A stretch of 64,000 bases of DNA, from contig NZ_WOTD01000001.1 in assembly GCF_011516885.1 (NCBI RefSeq), positions 248,001 through 312,000 of the forward strand, given 5' to 3'. This document shows, in pieces, positions 26,988-37,220 of this stretch. Source of the DNA: Acetobacter lambici (lineage in GTDB: Bacteria; Pseudomonadota; Alphaproteobacteria; Acetobacterales; Acetobacteraceae). Position 1 is the first letter of the stretch. Every line of letters starts with the position of its first letter. A program made the position numbers and the translations under genes. A model generated the notes under the pieces. That model made no database searches. It was not told the DNA's origin and saw only the letters and a program-made list of their open reading frames with translations.

Positions 26988-28358
26988 ATGCGTCTGCGCT
27001 CCTTAACACTGGCTTGTTGTTCTCTTACCGCGCTGGCCCTTCCGGTCTGTTTGGCGGCTCCCCATGCCGTGGCGGCCACACACCACCGCACGTCCGCTGC
27101 CAAAACCGCGCAAACCCCGGCCCCCGAGGCACAGCCCGAACCCGATGACATGATCGTCGCGGTGGTGAACAGCATTCCGCTGACCAAAAGAGACGTGGAC
27201 AACCGCGGCAAACTGTTTGCCCTTTCCACTGGCCTGCCCGTATCCGATGACCTGATGGCCCGCCTGCGCCCGCAGATTATTCGGCAGATGATTGATGAAA
27301 AACTGCGTACGCAGGAAATCCTGAGCCGCCACATCAACATTGCCCCCGAACAGATTGCCGCAGCCATAGTCAATATTGAAAAACGTAACGGCATGCCCGA
27401 AGGCACCCTGCGCAGCCACCTTGCGCAGGATGGTGTCTCCCTGACCACGCTCATCGACCAGTTGCGCGTACAGATTGGCTGGATTCAGGTTCTGCGGCAG
27501 GAGCTTGGCCCGCGTTCACGCGTATCCGCTGGTGATATTGCCCAGCGTCAGGCCGCGCTCAAGCGCGAGGAAGGCCGGACGGAATACGAAATCAGCGAAA
27601 TTTTTGTCAAGGTGGATGACCCCCGCCACGCGGAAGAAGAACTCGCTTTTACCAACACGGTTATTGACGAACTGCATAAGGGTGCCCCCTTCCCCATTGT
27701 TGCGGCCCAGTTCTCCCAGAGCCAGACAGCGCTCGACGGCGGCTCCATGGGCTGGGTGCAGGAAGATGAGCTCGACCCGAGCGTTGTGGATATTGTGCGG
27801 CAGATGCCTGTGGGCGTGGGTGCGGTCTCCAACCCCATTACCGTACCCGGCGGGTTCCTGATTGTGTCCTTGAACGGCAAACGGATCGTGGGGAAGGAAA
27901 TGGGCCATATGGTCGATATCCGTCAGGTCTTTGTGGCGTTTGACACACCACTGGACCCCCAGCACGTAACCCCGCAGCAGGAAGCCGCGCTGCAAAAAGC
28001 CATGCACATTATCCAGACAACCCATAGCTGTACGGAAATGGAAGCCGCCAACAAGGCTGAGGGCGAAAAACGCCCGAGCAACCCCGGTGAACTGCCTCTT
28101 GAACGCCTTAACCCGCAAATGCAGTCGGTGCTGGCCGAGCTTCCCATTGCTCAGGCCTCCCGCCCCATGGTCTCGCGCGAGGGGATTGACCTGCTGATGG
28201 TCTGCTCCAAAACGGAAAAGAACTTTTCCAACCGCTCACCGAGCGAAATTGCCGACCAGTTGATGAACGAACGCGTGGAGCAGGCAGCCCGCCAGCTCGA
28301 CAGCGACCTGCATCGCCGCGCCATGATTGACCTGCACGTTAAGCTGAAAGGGGCATAA
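26988..28358 (+). CDS. surA: Periplasmic chaperone and peptidyl-prolyl isomerase SurA
   Basis: Periplasmic chaperone for outer-membrane proteins, including LptD encoded just upstream. 456 residues. A signal peptide (about 1-29) is followed by a Pro/Ala linker, the SurA N-terminal chaperone domain (about 45-190: IVAVVNSIPLTKRDVDNR, RPQIIRQMIDEKLRTQE), a parvulin domain (about 195-300: YEISEIFVKVDDPRHAEEEL, FPIVAAQFSQSQTALDGGSMGWV) and a less conserved second parvulin-like region (about 310-420). The C-terminal helix completes the core. The order lptD-surA-rsmA matches other proteobacteria but pdxA, often between surA and rsmA, is absent. Confidence 0.92.
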   Translation: MRLRSLTLACCSLTALALPVCLAAPHAVAATHHRTSAAKTAQTPAPEAQPEPDDMIVAVVNSIPLTKRDVDNRGKLFALSTGLPVSDDLMARLRPQIIRQMIDEKLRTQEILSRHINIAPEQIAAAIVNIEKRNGMPEGTLRSHLAQDGVSLTTLIDQLRVQIGWIQVLRQELGPRSRVSAGDIAQRQAALKREEGRTEYEISEIFVKVDDPRHAEEELAFTNTVIDELHKGAPFPIVAAQFSQSQTALDGGSMGWVQEDELDPSVVDIVRQMPVGVGAVSNPITVPGGFLIVSLNGKRIVGKEMGHMVDIRQVFVAFDTPLDPQHVTPQQEAALQKAMHIIQTTHSCTEMEAANKAEGEKRPSNPGELPLERLNPQMQSVLAELPIAQASRPMVSREGIDLLMVCSKTEKNFSNRSPSEIADQLMNERVEQAARQLDSDLHRRAMIDLHVKLKGA

Positions 28359-28360
28359 TC

Positions 28361-29185
28361 CTGCCTCCCGAACTGGAAAGCCTGCGCGATGTTATTCGCC
28401 GGCATGAACTGGACGCCCGTAAGGCTCTGGGCCAGCACTTTTTGCTCGACCCGGGTATTACCGACCATATTGCAGCCCTTGCTGGCGCTCTGGCCGGGCA
28501 ACATGTTGTGGAAGTTGGCCCCGGCCCCGGTGGCCTGACCCGCTCATTGCTGGCCGCAGGGGCTAGCACGGTGACCGCCGTGGAACTGGACACACGTGCG
28601 GTAGCGGTTATTGCGGAACTGGCCCAGTTTTACCCTGATCGCCTGAGCGTAATCGAGGCCGATGCCCTCAAGCATGACCTGACAACACTCTGCCCGGCCC
28701 CCCGGCAGGTTGTAGCCAACCTGCCTTACAATGTTGCAACGCCCCTGCTCATCGGGTGGTTGCGACAGGGTACGGCATGGGACCGTCTGACCCTGATGTT
28801 CCAGTGGGAGGTCGCCGAACGGATATGTGCGGCCCCCGACAGCGAACATTATGGTCGTCTGGCAGTTTTAAGCCAATGGTGTGCGGATTGTTCTGTGGTC
28901 ATGAAGCTACCCCCGGGTGCCTTTACCCCACCTCCGGCGGTCTGGTCGGCTGTAGCCAGCATTACCCCACATCGTGACCAGCCTTCTCCCGCCCTGTTCA
29001 AAGCCATGGAGCGCGTAACTGCCGCAGCCTTTGGCCAGCGGCGTAAAATGCTCCGTGGGTCACTTAAAAGCCTGAACGGCGCAAAGCTGCTGGATGCCAC
29101 CAATATAGACGGCACCCGCCGGGCCGAGACCCTGAGCATTGCAGAGTTCGACCAACTGGCGCGTGCCCATCTGGCACTGGGCTAG
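28361..29185 (+). CDS. rsmA: 16S rRNA adenine dimethyltransferase RsmA (KsgA), non-canonical start
   Basis: Dimethylates A1518 and A1519 of 16S rRNA. From a CTG at 28361 the protein has 274 residues and includes the conserved N-terminus KALGQHFLLDPG, the SAM motif VVEVGPGPGGLTRSLLA, AVELDTRAV, EADALK, and the catalytic VANLPYNVATPLL (NLPY), then FQWEVAERI. There is no ATG, GTG or TTG between the in-frame stop at 28340 and a TTG at 28442, and that TTG would remove GQHF. AAAGGGG lies 7 bases before CTG 28361. ATC 28358, which overlaps the surA stop as TAATC, is the other candidate and looks like a changed TAATG. Function is confident; the start is not. Confidence 0.9.
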   Translation: MPPELESLRDVIRRHELDARKALGQHFLLDPGITDHIAALAGALAGQHVVEVGPGPGGLTRSLLAAGASTVTAVELDTRAVAVIAELAQFYPDRLSVIEADALKHDLTTLCPAPRQVVANLPYNVATPLLIGWLRQGTAWDRLTLMFQWEVAERICAAPDSEHYGRLAVLSQWCADCSVVMKLPPGAFTPPPAVWSAVASITPHRDQPSPALFKAMERVTAAAFGQRRKMLRGSLKSLNGAKLLDATNIDGTRRAETLSIAEFDQLARAHLALG

Positions 29186-29188
29186 GTA

Positions 29189-30412
29189 TTAGCTGGCGGT
29201 TTGGCGTCTTTCCGCATCCACCATGTAATCGCGGGTGTAGGGTACCGCGTTGATGGATGGTGAGAGCTGCAACTGGAAGTTCATGTGCCCCTGCACGCGG
29301 AAGGCGAGCTCCGCCGCGACCAGATAGAATTCAAACATTCTGGCAAAGCGCTCATCATACATGGCCACGGCCTCCGCACGATGCTCGGCAAAGCGCTCAC
29401 GCCAGATGGCAATGGTCCTGGCATAATGCAGCCGCAGGATCTCGCAGTCCGTAACCCATAGTCCGGTCTGCTGCACGGCGGAAAAGACCTCACTCAATGC
29501 GGGAGAATACCCACCGGGGAAGATGTATTTGTTCATCCACGGATTGGTGGTTCCCGGTTCGTCACTACGGCCAATGGAGTGGATCAGCGCAATACCATCG
29601 GGCTTCAGAGCGTTACGGACCGTCTCAAAAAATGCCTTGTAGTGTCCAACGCCGACATGCTCAAACATACCAACCGAGACAATACGGTCAAACTTGCGCT
29701 GTAAATGGCGGTAATCCAGCAGTTCAAAATGAACACGCTCCGCAAGCCCGGCATCCTGCGCACGCTTGCGTGCAAAGGCCAGCTGCTCTTCCGAAAGGGT
29801 GATGCCGGTTACAACCGCACCGTAATCGCGCACCAGTGTCAGGGCCATGCCACCCCAGCCACAGCCTATGTCCAGCACCTCCAGCCCCGGCCGGTCAAGC
29901 TTGAGCTTGGAGGCAATGTGGTGCTTTTTGGCCTCCTGCGCCTCGTCCAGCGTTTCCTCCCCCGTACGGAAGTACGCGCAGGAATACTGCCAGTCCTTAT
30001 CCAGAAACAGCGCATAAAGGCTATTACCCAGATCGTAATGGTGGGCCACATTCTGCTTGGAACGGGAGGTGGAGTTAAACTGGATCCAGCCACGCCGTAC
30101 GTAGCGCAAAGCTGCGGAGAACTGCTCCGTTATATGCCCCGACGGGTTCATGGCGTTCAGCATAAGCAGATGCAGCAGATCGTAGAGTGTGCAGTCCAAT
30201 GGCTCCAGGCAGCCATCCATATACGCTTCGCCAAAAGCCAGACCGGGGTTGAGCACCAGAGATTTGACCGCTGCTGTATTTTTTAAATGCACACCGGCCT
30301 GTGGCCCGGGCTTTTTGCCCTTGTAGGTGCTGCTTGCACCATCTGGCCACAGCACGCGCAGGGAGCCGGATTCTACAAAATGCCGCAAGATCGGCCCCAG
30401 AACGCGCTTCAT
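29189..30412 (-). CDS. cfa: Cyclopropane-fatty-acyl-phospholipid synthase
   Basis: Adds a methylene bridge from SAM to unsaturated acyl chains of membrane phospholipids, a common acid and solvent tolerance trait. 407 residues. An N-terminal lipid-binding domain (about 1-100) has LAFGEAYMDGCLEPLDCTLYDLL; the methyltransferase part has NVAHHYDLGNSLYALFLDKDWQYSCAYF (family signature), SAM motif VLDIGCGWGGMALTLV, GITLSEEQLAFA, FDRIVSVGMFEHVG, and the C-terminal YARTIAIWRERF. It is convergent with rsmA with a three-base gap. The lactobacillic and dihydrosterculic acid products seen in acetic acid bacteria would fit. Confidence 0.94.
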   Translation of the reverse strand: MKRVLGPILRHFVESGSLRVLWPDGASSTYKGKKPGPQAGVHLKNTAAVKSLVLNPGLAFGEAYMDGCLEPLDCTLYDLLHLLMLNAMNPSGHITEQFSAALRYVRRGWIQFNSTSRSKQNVAHHYDLGNSLYALFLDKDWQYSCAYFRTGEETLDEAQEAKKHHIASKLKLDRPGLEVLDIGCGWGGMALTLVRDYGAVVTGITLSEEQLAFARKRAQDAGLAERVHFELLDYRHLQRKFDRIVSVGMFEHVGVGHYKAFFETVRNALKPDGIALIHSIGRSDEPGTTNPWMNKYIFPGGYSPALSEVFSAVQQTGLWVTDCEILRLHYARTIAIWRERFAEHRAEAVAMYDERFARMFEFYLVAAELAFRVQGHMNFQLQLSPSINAVPYTRDYMVDAERRQTAS

Positions 30413-30475
30413 GCTGAAAAATCCCTATATGTAAAAATATCTAGCAACTACATAGAACGAAACCGACAAACCGAC

Positions 30476-30504
30476 AAAAAAAAAGGACCGGCCGAAGCCG
30501 ATCC
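30476..30504 (-). terminator. Intrinsic terminator of the rpsF-rpsR-rplI operon
   Basis: On the minus strand GGATCGGC-TTCG-GCCGGTCC, a UUCG-capped stem with one mismatch pair, is followed by nine T residues, about 30 bases past the rplI stop. Confidence 0.9.
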
Positions 30505-30533
30505 TCTTTTCGTACTCTCGCAGAAGCGAAAAA

Positions 30534-31124
30534 TCAGGCAGTTGCTTCCTGAGTTTCGGTGTCTTCTGCGTCAGCAACGATTTCGCCTTCAATAAAGGCT
30601 TCGTCACCGGCCAGAGTGGCTTCTTCTTCCACGGAGGTCGCTTCGCCACGTGCCTGACGTTCAGCTTCTTCCTGCGAACGGGCAACGTTAACGATAACAG
30701 ACACGACAACTTCCGGGTGCAGGGAAACCTTAACCTCATAAAGCCCAAGGGACTTGATGGGGTGTGCAAGGGAGACCTGCTGGCGGGAGATGGTGAAACC
30801 AGCTTCCGTCACGGACTCTGCCACATCGCGGGGGCTTACGGAGCCATACAGGCTACCGCTGTCACCAGCCTGACGGATCAGGACAACCGCCAGACCTTCC
30901 ATCCGTTCGGACAGACGTTCTGCTTCTTCGCGGTTCTTGATGTTCTGCGCTTCGAGCTGAGCACGTTCACGATCAAAACGGGCGCGGTTGGCTTCGTTCG
31001 CACGAATAGCCATGCCCTGCGGCAGCAGGTAGTTACGGGCATAACCCGGACGAACCTTTACCGCATCACCCATCTGACCCAGATGCGCTACGCGCTGGAG
31101 CAGGATTACTTCTGTAGCAGCCAT
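30534..31124 (-). CDS. rplI: 50S ribosomal protein L9
   Basis: Large-subunit protein that binds 23S rRNA near the L1 stalk. 196 residues, longer than the common about 150. The N-terminal domain [35 protein letters not shown] is highly conserved; a long connecting helix (about 48-75) leads to the C-terminal domain ending near [10 protein letters not shown]. The last about 40 residues are an acidic, Glu/Ala-rich extension ([26 protein letters not shown]) not present in typical L9. Third gene of the operon, 11 bases after rpsR. Confidence 0.96.
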   Translation of the reverse strand: MAATEVILLQRVAHLGQMGDAVKVRPGYARNYLLPQGMAIRANEANRARFDRERAQLEAQNIKNREEAERLSERMEGLAVVLIRQAGDSGSLYGSVSPRDVAESVTEAGFTISRQQVSLAHPIKSLGLYEVKVSLHPEVVVSVIVNVARSQEEAERQARGEATSVEEEATLAGDEAFIEGEIVADAEDTETQEATA

Positions 31125-31135
31125 GGTTGTTCCCC

Positions 31136-31411
31136 TCAGCTTACAACGTAAGGAAGCAGAGCCAGGAAGCGGGCACGCTTGATAGCCTGCGCCAGCTCAC
31201 GCTGCTTTTTTGCGGAAACCGCCGTGATACGGCTCGGCACGATCTTGCCACGTTCGGACAGGAAGCGGCTGAGCAGACGCACGTCCTTGTAGTCGATCTT
31301 CGGCGCATTGGGGCCGGAGAACGGGCAGGACTTGCGACGACGGTAGAACGGACGACGAGCGCCAACAGCCGGACGACGGGCGGCGGGATTGATTTCTGCT
31401 GTTTCAGACAT
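31136..31411 (-). CDS. rpsR: 30S ribosomal protein S18
   Basis: Small-subunit protein that pairs with S6 on the platform. 91 residues, family length. Core motifs: [69 protein letters not shown]. It sits between rpsF (5 bases upstream) and rplI (11 bases downstream). Confidence 0.97.
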   Translation of the reverse strand: MSETAEINPAARRPAVGARRPFYRRRKSCPFSGPNAPKIDYKDVRLLSRFLSERGKIVPSRITAVSAKKQRELAQAIKRARFLALLPYVVS

Positions 31412-31416
31412 CTGAA

Positions 31417-31872
31417 TTACTCCGCTGCGTTTTCTGGCTGGTCAGCAACCCGGTCGTCGCCACCGCGACGGCCACCACGGCCGCTTTCAAAACGACCACC
31501 GGCTGGCTTGGCGCCACCACGGAAGCTGCCGCGTTCGCCACGATCTTCGCCCTTGCGGGACAGAACGGGGGACGGAGCTTCGTCAATTTCGTCCACCCGC
31601 AGCGTCAGCAGACGCAGGATGTCTTCATTGAGGGACAGCTGGCGTTCAATTTCCTTGAGCAGCTCGGAGCGCACTTCCAGACCCAGAAGAGCGTAGTGGC
31701 CCTTACGGTTCTTTTTAATGCGGTATGCAAGGCTGCGCAGACCCCAGTATTCACGCTTGCGAACGGCACCGCCGTCTGCTTCGATCTGAGCGGCAATGCC
31801 GTCCAGAATAGCGTCGACCTGCTGCTGAGAAATGTCATTACGTGCAATAAGCACGCTTTCGTAAAGTGGCAT
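31417..31872 (-). CDS. rpsF: 30S ribosomal protein S6
   Basis: Small-subunit protein, partner of S18. 151 residues: the ferredoxin-like S6 fold (about 1-95) starts [22 protein letters not shown] and includes [27 protein letters not shown]. After residue 100 comes an Arg/Gly- and acidic-rich tail ([20 protein letters not shown]), common in alphaproteobacterial S6. AAGGGAG five bases upstream sets the ATG at 31872. First gene of rpsF-rpsR-rplI; a strong hairpin precedes it. Confidence 0.97.
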   Translation of the reverse strand: MPLYESVLIARNDISQQQVDAILDGIAAQIEADGGAVRKREYWGLRSLAYRIKKNRKGHYALLGLEVRSELLKEIERQLSLNEDILRLLTLRVDEIDEAPSPVLSRKGEDRGERGSFRGGAKPAGGRFESGRGGRRGGDDRVADQPENAAE

Positions 31873-31899
31873 GTTTGCTCCCTTCGGATACAATCAACC

Positions 31900-31930
31900 C
31901 ACCCGCGCCGAACCCTTTCGGCAGCGGTGC
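31900..31930 (-). promoter_or_regulatory. Leader hairpin before rpsF, possible S6:S18 control element
   Basis: On the minus strand GCACCGC, one unpaired T and GCCG pair with CGGC and GCGGGTG around the loop AAAGGGTT, 28 bases upstream of the rpsF ATG. In several bacteria an RNA hairpin in the rpsF leader binds the S6:S18 complex and represses the operon. Position and ACCG content fit, but I cannot confirm the defining bulge. Confidence 0.4.
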
Positions 31931-32029
31931 CTCTGAACAAGCCAGAAACCAAGGGTATAGCCGGACCAATGCCTGAGCCCGGCAGGGAAAGGGAGTGTCA
32001 ACCACACCCCGACCCGAAATGCAAGATAT

Positions 32030-32569
32030 TTAGCAGCGCAGATGAGCCGGAATATCCAGACCAAGCCGGTCTGGCACATCCCATTCCTCCTCCACGCGCC
32101 GGATCACCTCAAACCCCATCTGCCTGTAGAGCGGCAGAGCGCGGGGATGATCCGCCGTACAGGTGTTGACCCGCACACTTTTTGGCCCGCAGGCCCATGC
32201 CCGGCGCAGAACCCCATCCAGAAAAGCCCGGCCTACCCCCTGCCCTATTGCCTCGGGCAGCAGGCCAAAATAGGCCAGATTAATATCCTGCGGGTCTGTC
32301 AGGTTCAGCTCATAAAACCCACGAATATGCCGGTGCTCACGCAACAGACCAACTTTTATGGGAGCGGTGGCCAGCAGGTGGGCCAATGCCTTGTCGGACA
32401 GGACCTGCCGCATCCACCAGCAGCAGTTACGCCCGACACCAAAATGCAGGCTCCGATACTGGGAGACGGACAGACGCACATCATCTTCAAACACCCATCC
32501 CCGCGGTAGTGCCAACGGAGGCATAACGGGTGGGCGGGCCATACGCATGAAGGTGACAAGCACCCTCAT
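32030..32569 (-). CDS. GNAT-family N-acetyltransferase
   Basis: About 179 residues. The acetyl-CoA-binding region is visible: LAYFGLLPEAIGQGVGRAFLDGVLRRAWACGPKSVRVNTCTADHPRALPLYRQMGFEVIRRVEEEWDVPDRL, with Q/R-x-x-G-x-G/A as GQGVGRA. The N-terminal substrate region has WVFEDDVRLSVSQYRSLHFGVG. The acyl acceptor is unknown. The start is uncertain: ATGs at 32608 (overlapping the rpoD stop), 32569 and 32548 are in frame and none has a clear ribosome binding site. It follows rpoD on the same strand and may be cotranscribed. Confidence 0.83.
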   Translation of the reverse strand: MRVLVTFMRMARPPVMPPLALPRGWVFEDDVRLSVSQYRSLHFGVGRNCCWWMRQVLSDKALAHLLATAPIKVGLLREHRHIRGFYELNLTDPQDINLAYFGLLPEAIGQGVGRAFLDGVLRRAWACGPKSVRVNTCTADHPRALPLYRQMGFEVIRRVEEEWDVPDRLGLDIPAHLRC

Positions 32570-32597
32570 GCGCGTAACCGGCTGAAGAAAACCTAGA

Positions 32598-34577
<1,980 letters not shown>

Positions 34578-34732
34578 GCCAGACCTGCTCCTCCCCCCAT
34601 CTGCATCCCGGACAGGATACAGAACGACCAGTTTACCACACTACACTGTTCACGTTATTCGGGGCGGGCAGGACGTGGGATATACTGAGCACGAAGTCAA
34701 GAGGAACACCCTCAGGAACATTCAGCATTTGC

Positions 34733-36565
34733 TCAGATATCCGCGTCATCCAGTCCGCCACGGCGCAGGCGCTCCATGGCCTCCAGCCGCGCCTGTAATC
34801 TCTGCCACTGGCTGGTATCTCCCGTTTTTTCGGAAAAAAAACGGGCCACATCGTCCGTAACCTCACGTATGAACTGGTCACGGTACAACAAGCCGTAAAA
34901 ATGCCACCATCGTGTTCTGGCAGCAACAATCTCCACGTCCCCATGGCTCAGGCCTGTGCCATCAACACGCATGAGCGGCGCCAGAGTTGCCTCCTGCCCG
35001 TGCTCCTTCAGCCATACCTGCAGGTCATCCCCTGTTTGGGGCAGACGACCATCGGCCGACAAGTCCAGCAGCACACCACGCAATGGCGCAAAATCCACTG
35101 GTAAGTCAAGGCGGCACAGGGCTTCTTCCATTTCCGCCACCAGTTGCGGGTGCTCCACCAGCAGCAGCAGCATAAGCCGCTGCTGCTCACGCACCTGATC
35201 CATATCCACCGTGTGCGAATCCTGCACAGCACCCGGCGGAACAAAATTGGGCCTGCCCCCCTTATGCTGCTTCCCCCGCCCCTGCTGGCGGAAAGTCGCA
35301 AAAAAACGGTCAAACAGCGTTGCGCGGTATTCCGAGGCCAGAGCCTTGTCTGGAATAAGAGCGGCAACTTCGGCCAGCCTGCGCCGCAGGGCGGCCCGCT
35401 CCTCCGGCCCCGGACTGGTCACACCGCCCACCAGCAGGTCGAACAGTACGCTGGACAGGGGGGATGCCCCGGCAAAAAACTCGGCTACAAACGCAGCCCC
35501 CCGCTGGCGGACCAGACTGTCGGGGTCCTCCCCATCGGGCAGAAGGCAGATGCGGAGCGTGTGGTCGGGTGCGAGCAGAGGCAACCCGGTTTCTGCTGCC
35601 TTGACCGCAGCCCGCCTGCCTGCACCATCACCGTCAAAACACAATATGGGGGCGCGATCGACCTGCCACAACACTTCCAGTTGCTCAGGTGTGAGGGCCG
35701 TACCCAATGGGGCTACCGCCCCCGTAAAGCCCGCCTGATGCAGGGCTATGACATCCATATAGCCTTCCACCACAATCAGGTCCGGGGCTACCACACCCTT
35801 TGGTCTTGGCGCTCGCACGGCAGCGCGGGCGCGGTCCAGCCCGAACAGCAGCCTGCGCTTGGAAAAAAGCTGGGTTTCCGGCCCGTTCAGGTATTTGGGC
35901 TGCCCATCCCCCAGAATACGCCCCCCGAAGGAGACAAGCCGCCCCTTGCGGTCACGGATAGGGAACGTCACACGCCCCCAGAACAGCTCCCCTTTGGGCT
36001 GCCCATCCTCATCCACCCGCATCAGCCCGGCCTGCGCCATCTGCTCCGGTGTAATGCCCTGTGGGGCCAGCGCTTCCACCAACTGACCACGCCCCGCACT
36101 GGCCCAACCCAGACCAAATGCTGCTATGGTCTCACGCGTAAGACCACGCCCGAGCAGATAGTCCAGCCCGGCGCGGCCTTCGGGTTTGTACAGTGCTGCC
36201 GACCACACCGCCTGCGCGGCCTCCAGCACATCCTCCAAAGAGCGGACATGGGCCACCTGCTCACGCATGACGCGGGTGTCCTTTGGCACTTCCATGCCTG
36301 CGGCGGAGGACAGCTCTTCCACCGCCTCGGGGAAGTTTTTGCCCTCCATCTGCATGACAAAGGAGATCACATCTCCATGCACACCACAGCCAAAACAATG
36401 GAAGTGGTCGTCATACACATAGAACGAGGGCGTTTTTTCCCCGTGGAACGGGCAACAGCCTTTCCAGTTCCGGCCAGAACGCGCGAGTTTGACCCTGCGT
36501 CCAATTACGGACGTTATGGGGGTGCGCGCACGCAACTCATCCAGAAAGTTGGAATCAATGGCCAT
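34733..36565 (-). CDS. dnaG: DNA primase DnaG
   Basis: Makes RNA primers for replication. 610 residues. The CHC2 zinc-binding domain has C38-P-F-H41 and C57-x-x-C60 (GCCPFHGEKTPSF, FHCFGCG). The catalytic core includes GRVTFPIRDRKGRLVSFGGRIL, then the Toprim motif LIVVEGYMDVIALHQAG, with CFDGDGAGRRAA and LLPDGEDPDSLVR. The C-terminal helicase-binding region is about 430-600. Part of the common alphaproteobacterial yqeY-dnaG-rpoD order; yqeY ends 24 bases upstream. Confidence 0.96.
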   Translation of the reverse strand: MAIDSNFLDELRARTPITSVIGRRVKLARSGRNWKGCCPFHGEKTPSFYVYDDHFHCFGCGVHGDVISFVMQMEGKNFPEAVEELSSAAGMEVPKDTRVMREQVAHVRSLEDVLEAAQAVWSAALYKPEGRAGLDYLLGRGLTRETIAAFGLGWASAGRGQLVEALAPQGITPEQMAQAGLMRVDEDGQPKGELFWGRVTFPIRDRKGRLVSFGGRILGDGQPKYLNGPETQLFSKRRLLFGLDRARAAVRAPRPKGVVAPDLIVVEGYMDVIALHQAGFTGAVAPLGTALTPEQLEVLWQVDRAPILCFDGDGAGRRAAVKAAETGLPLLAPDHTLRICLLPDGEDPDSLVRQRGAAFVAEFFAGASPLSSVLFDLLVGGVTSPGPEERAALRRRLAEVAALIPDKALASEYRATLFDRFFATFRQQGRGKQHKGGRPNFVPPGAVQDSHTVDMDQVREQQRLMLLLLVEHPQLVAEMEEALCRLDLPVDFAPLRGVLLDLSADGRLPQTGDDLQVWLKEHGQEATLAPLMRVDGTGLSHGDVEIVAARTRWWHFYGLLYRDQFIREVTDDVARFFSEKTGDTSQWQRLQARLEAMERLRRGGLDDADI

Positions 36566-36589
36566 TTGGAGCTGCTGCCACCCTCAGCC

Positions 36590-37045
36590 TTAACCCAGCA
36601 GCGCCTTTACGGCGGCACTTGCGCGGCTCATATCCAGCACTGCACCAAACTTGCCTTTGAGCACACCCATGACCTTACCCATATCCTTCATGGATGCCGC
36701 ACCCGTGGAAGCAATAGCTTCGGCCACGGCGGCATTCAGGGTTGCCTCATCCAGTTCTGGCGGCAGATAGCCACGGATTACGGCAATTTCCGCCTCTTCT
36801 TTGTCGGCCAGTTCCGGGCGACCGGCATCACGGTACAGGGTGGCGGATTCCGTGCGGGATTTGATCATGCCGCGCAGGGCGGACACGCCTTCATCCTCAC
36901 TCAGCCCTTCATTGCCCTTTGCACGGCCTGCGATTTCCACATCCTTGAGCTTGGCCGTGACCATGCGAATGGTGGCAACACGTGCGCTTTCGCCTGCCTT
37001 CATTGCGGTTTTCAGATCTGCCATCAGGCTTTCACGAAGGGTCAT
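36590..37045 (-). CDS. GatB/YqeY domain protein
   Basis: 151 residues resembling the tail domain of GatB: TLRESLMADLKTAMKAGESARVATIRMVTAKLKDVEI, then GYLPPELDEATLNAAVAEAIASTGAASMKDMGKVMGVLKGKF and a final helix. YqeY proteins bind tRNA in some systems, but their cellular role is not settled. I chose the ATG at 37045, preceded by AGAAGAAG, over one six codons upstream. First gene before dnaG on the minus strand and divergent from carA. Confidence 0.88.
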   Translation of the reverse strand: MTLRESLMADLKTAMKAGESARVATIRMVTAKLKDVEIAGRAKGNEGLSEDEGVSALRGMIKSRTESATLYRDAGRPELADKEEAEIAVIRGYLPPELDEATLNAAVAEAIASTGAASMKDMGKVMGVLKGKFGAVLDMSRASAAVKALLG

Positions 37046-37116
37046 GCTTCTTCTACGCTCCATATGTGTTTATAATCGCTGCGCACCATATCACCCGCCA
37101 CGAAAAAAAGCTTTAC

Positions 37117-37178
37117 GGGAAAAAACTTCCCAGCCTCCCGCAGGGTCAGCGCCTGCTGGTGGGAAATTTCTTCCCACC
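37117..37178. promoter_or_regulatory. Twin dyads GGGAA-N5-TTCCC upstream of carA
   Basis: Site 1 spans 37117-37131 and site 2 spans 37161-37175, with the second extended by three more bases per side (GGTGGGAA-N5-TTCCCACC, 37158-37178). Centres are 44 bp apart, near four helical turns, so both would face the same side. They lie 43-104 bases before the carA start and in the yqeY/carA divergent gap. They look like a paired operator; the binding protein is unknown. Confidence 0.55.
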
Positions 37179-37220
37179 GGTTTGACATGCTGCTAAAAGA
37201 GCGCCCCGGGAGGAACCATT

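Noticed and set aside
28442-29185. TTG 28442 as the rsmA start
   Set aside because: It would remove the conserved GQHF motif needed for SAM and RNA binding, and has no ribosome binding site.
35144-37075. 643-codon plus-strand frame opposite dnaG and yqeY
   Set aside because: The minus strand encodes clear DnaG and YqeY proteins with catalytic motifs, so the antisense frame is a shadow.
37182-37187. TTGACA as a -35 element for carA
   Set aside because: No acceptable -10 element lies 16-18 bases downstream (the sequence there is CCCGGG-like), so a promoter call was not made.
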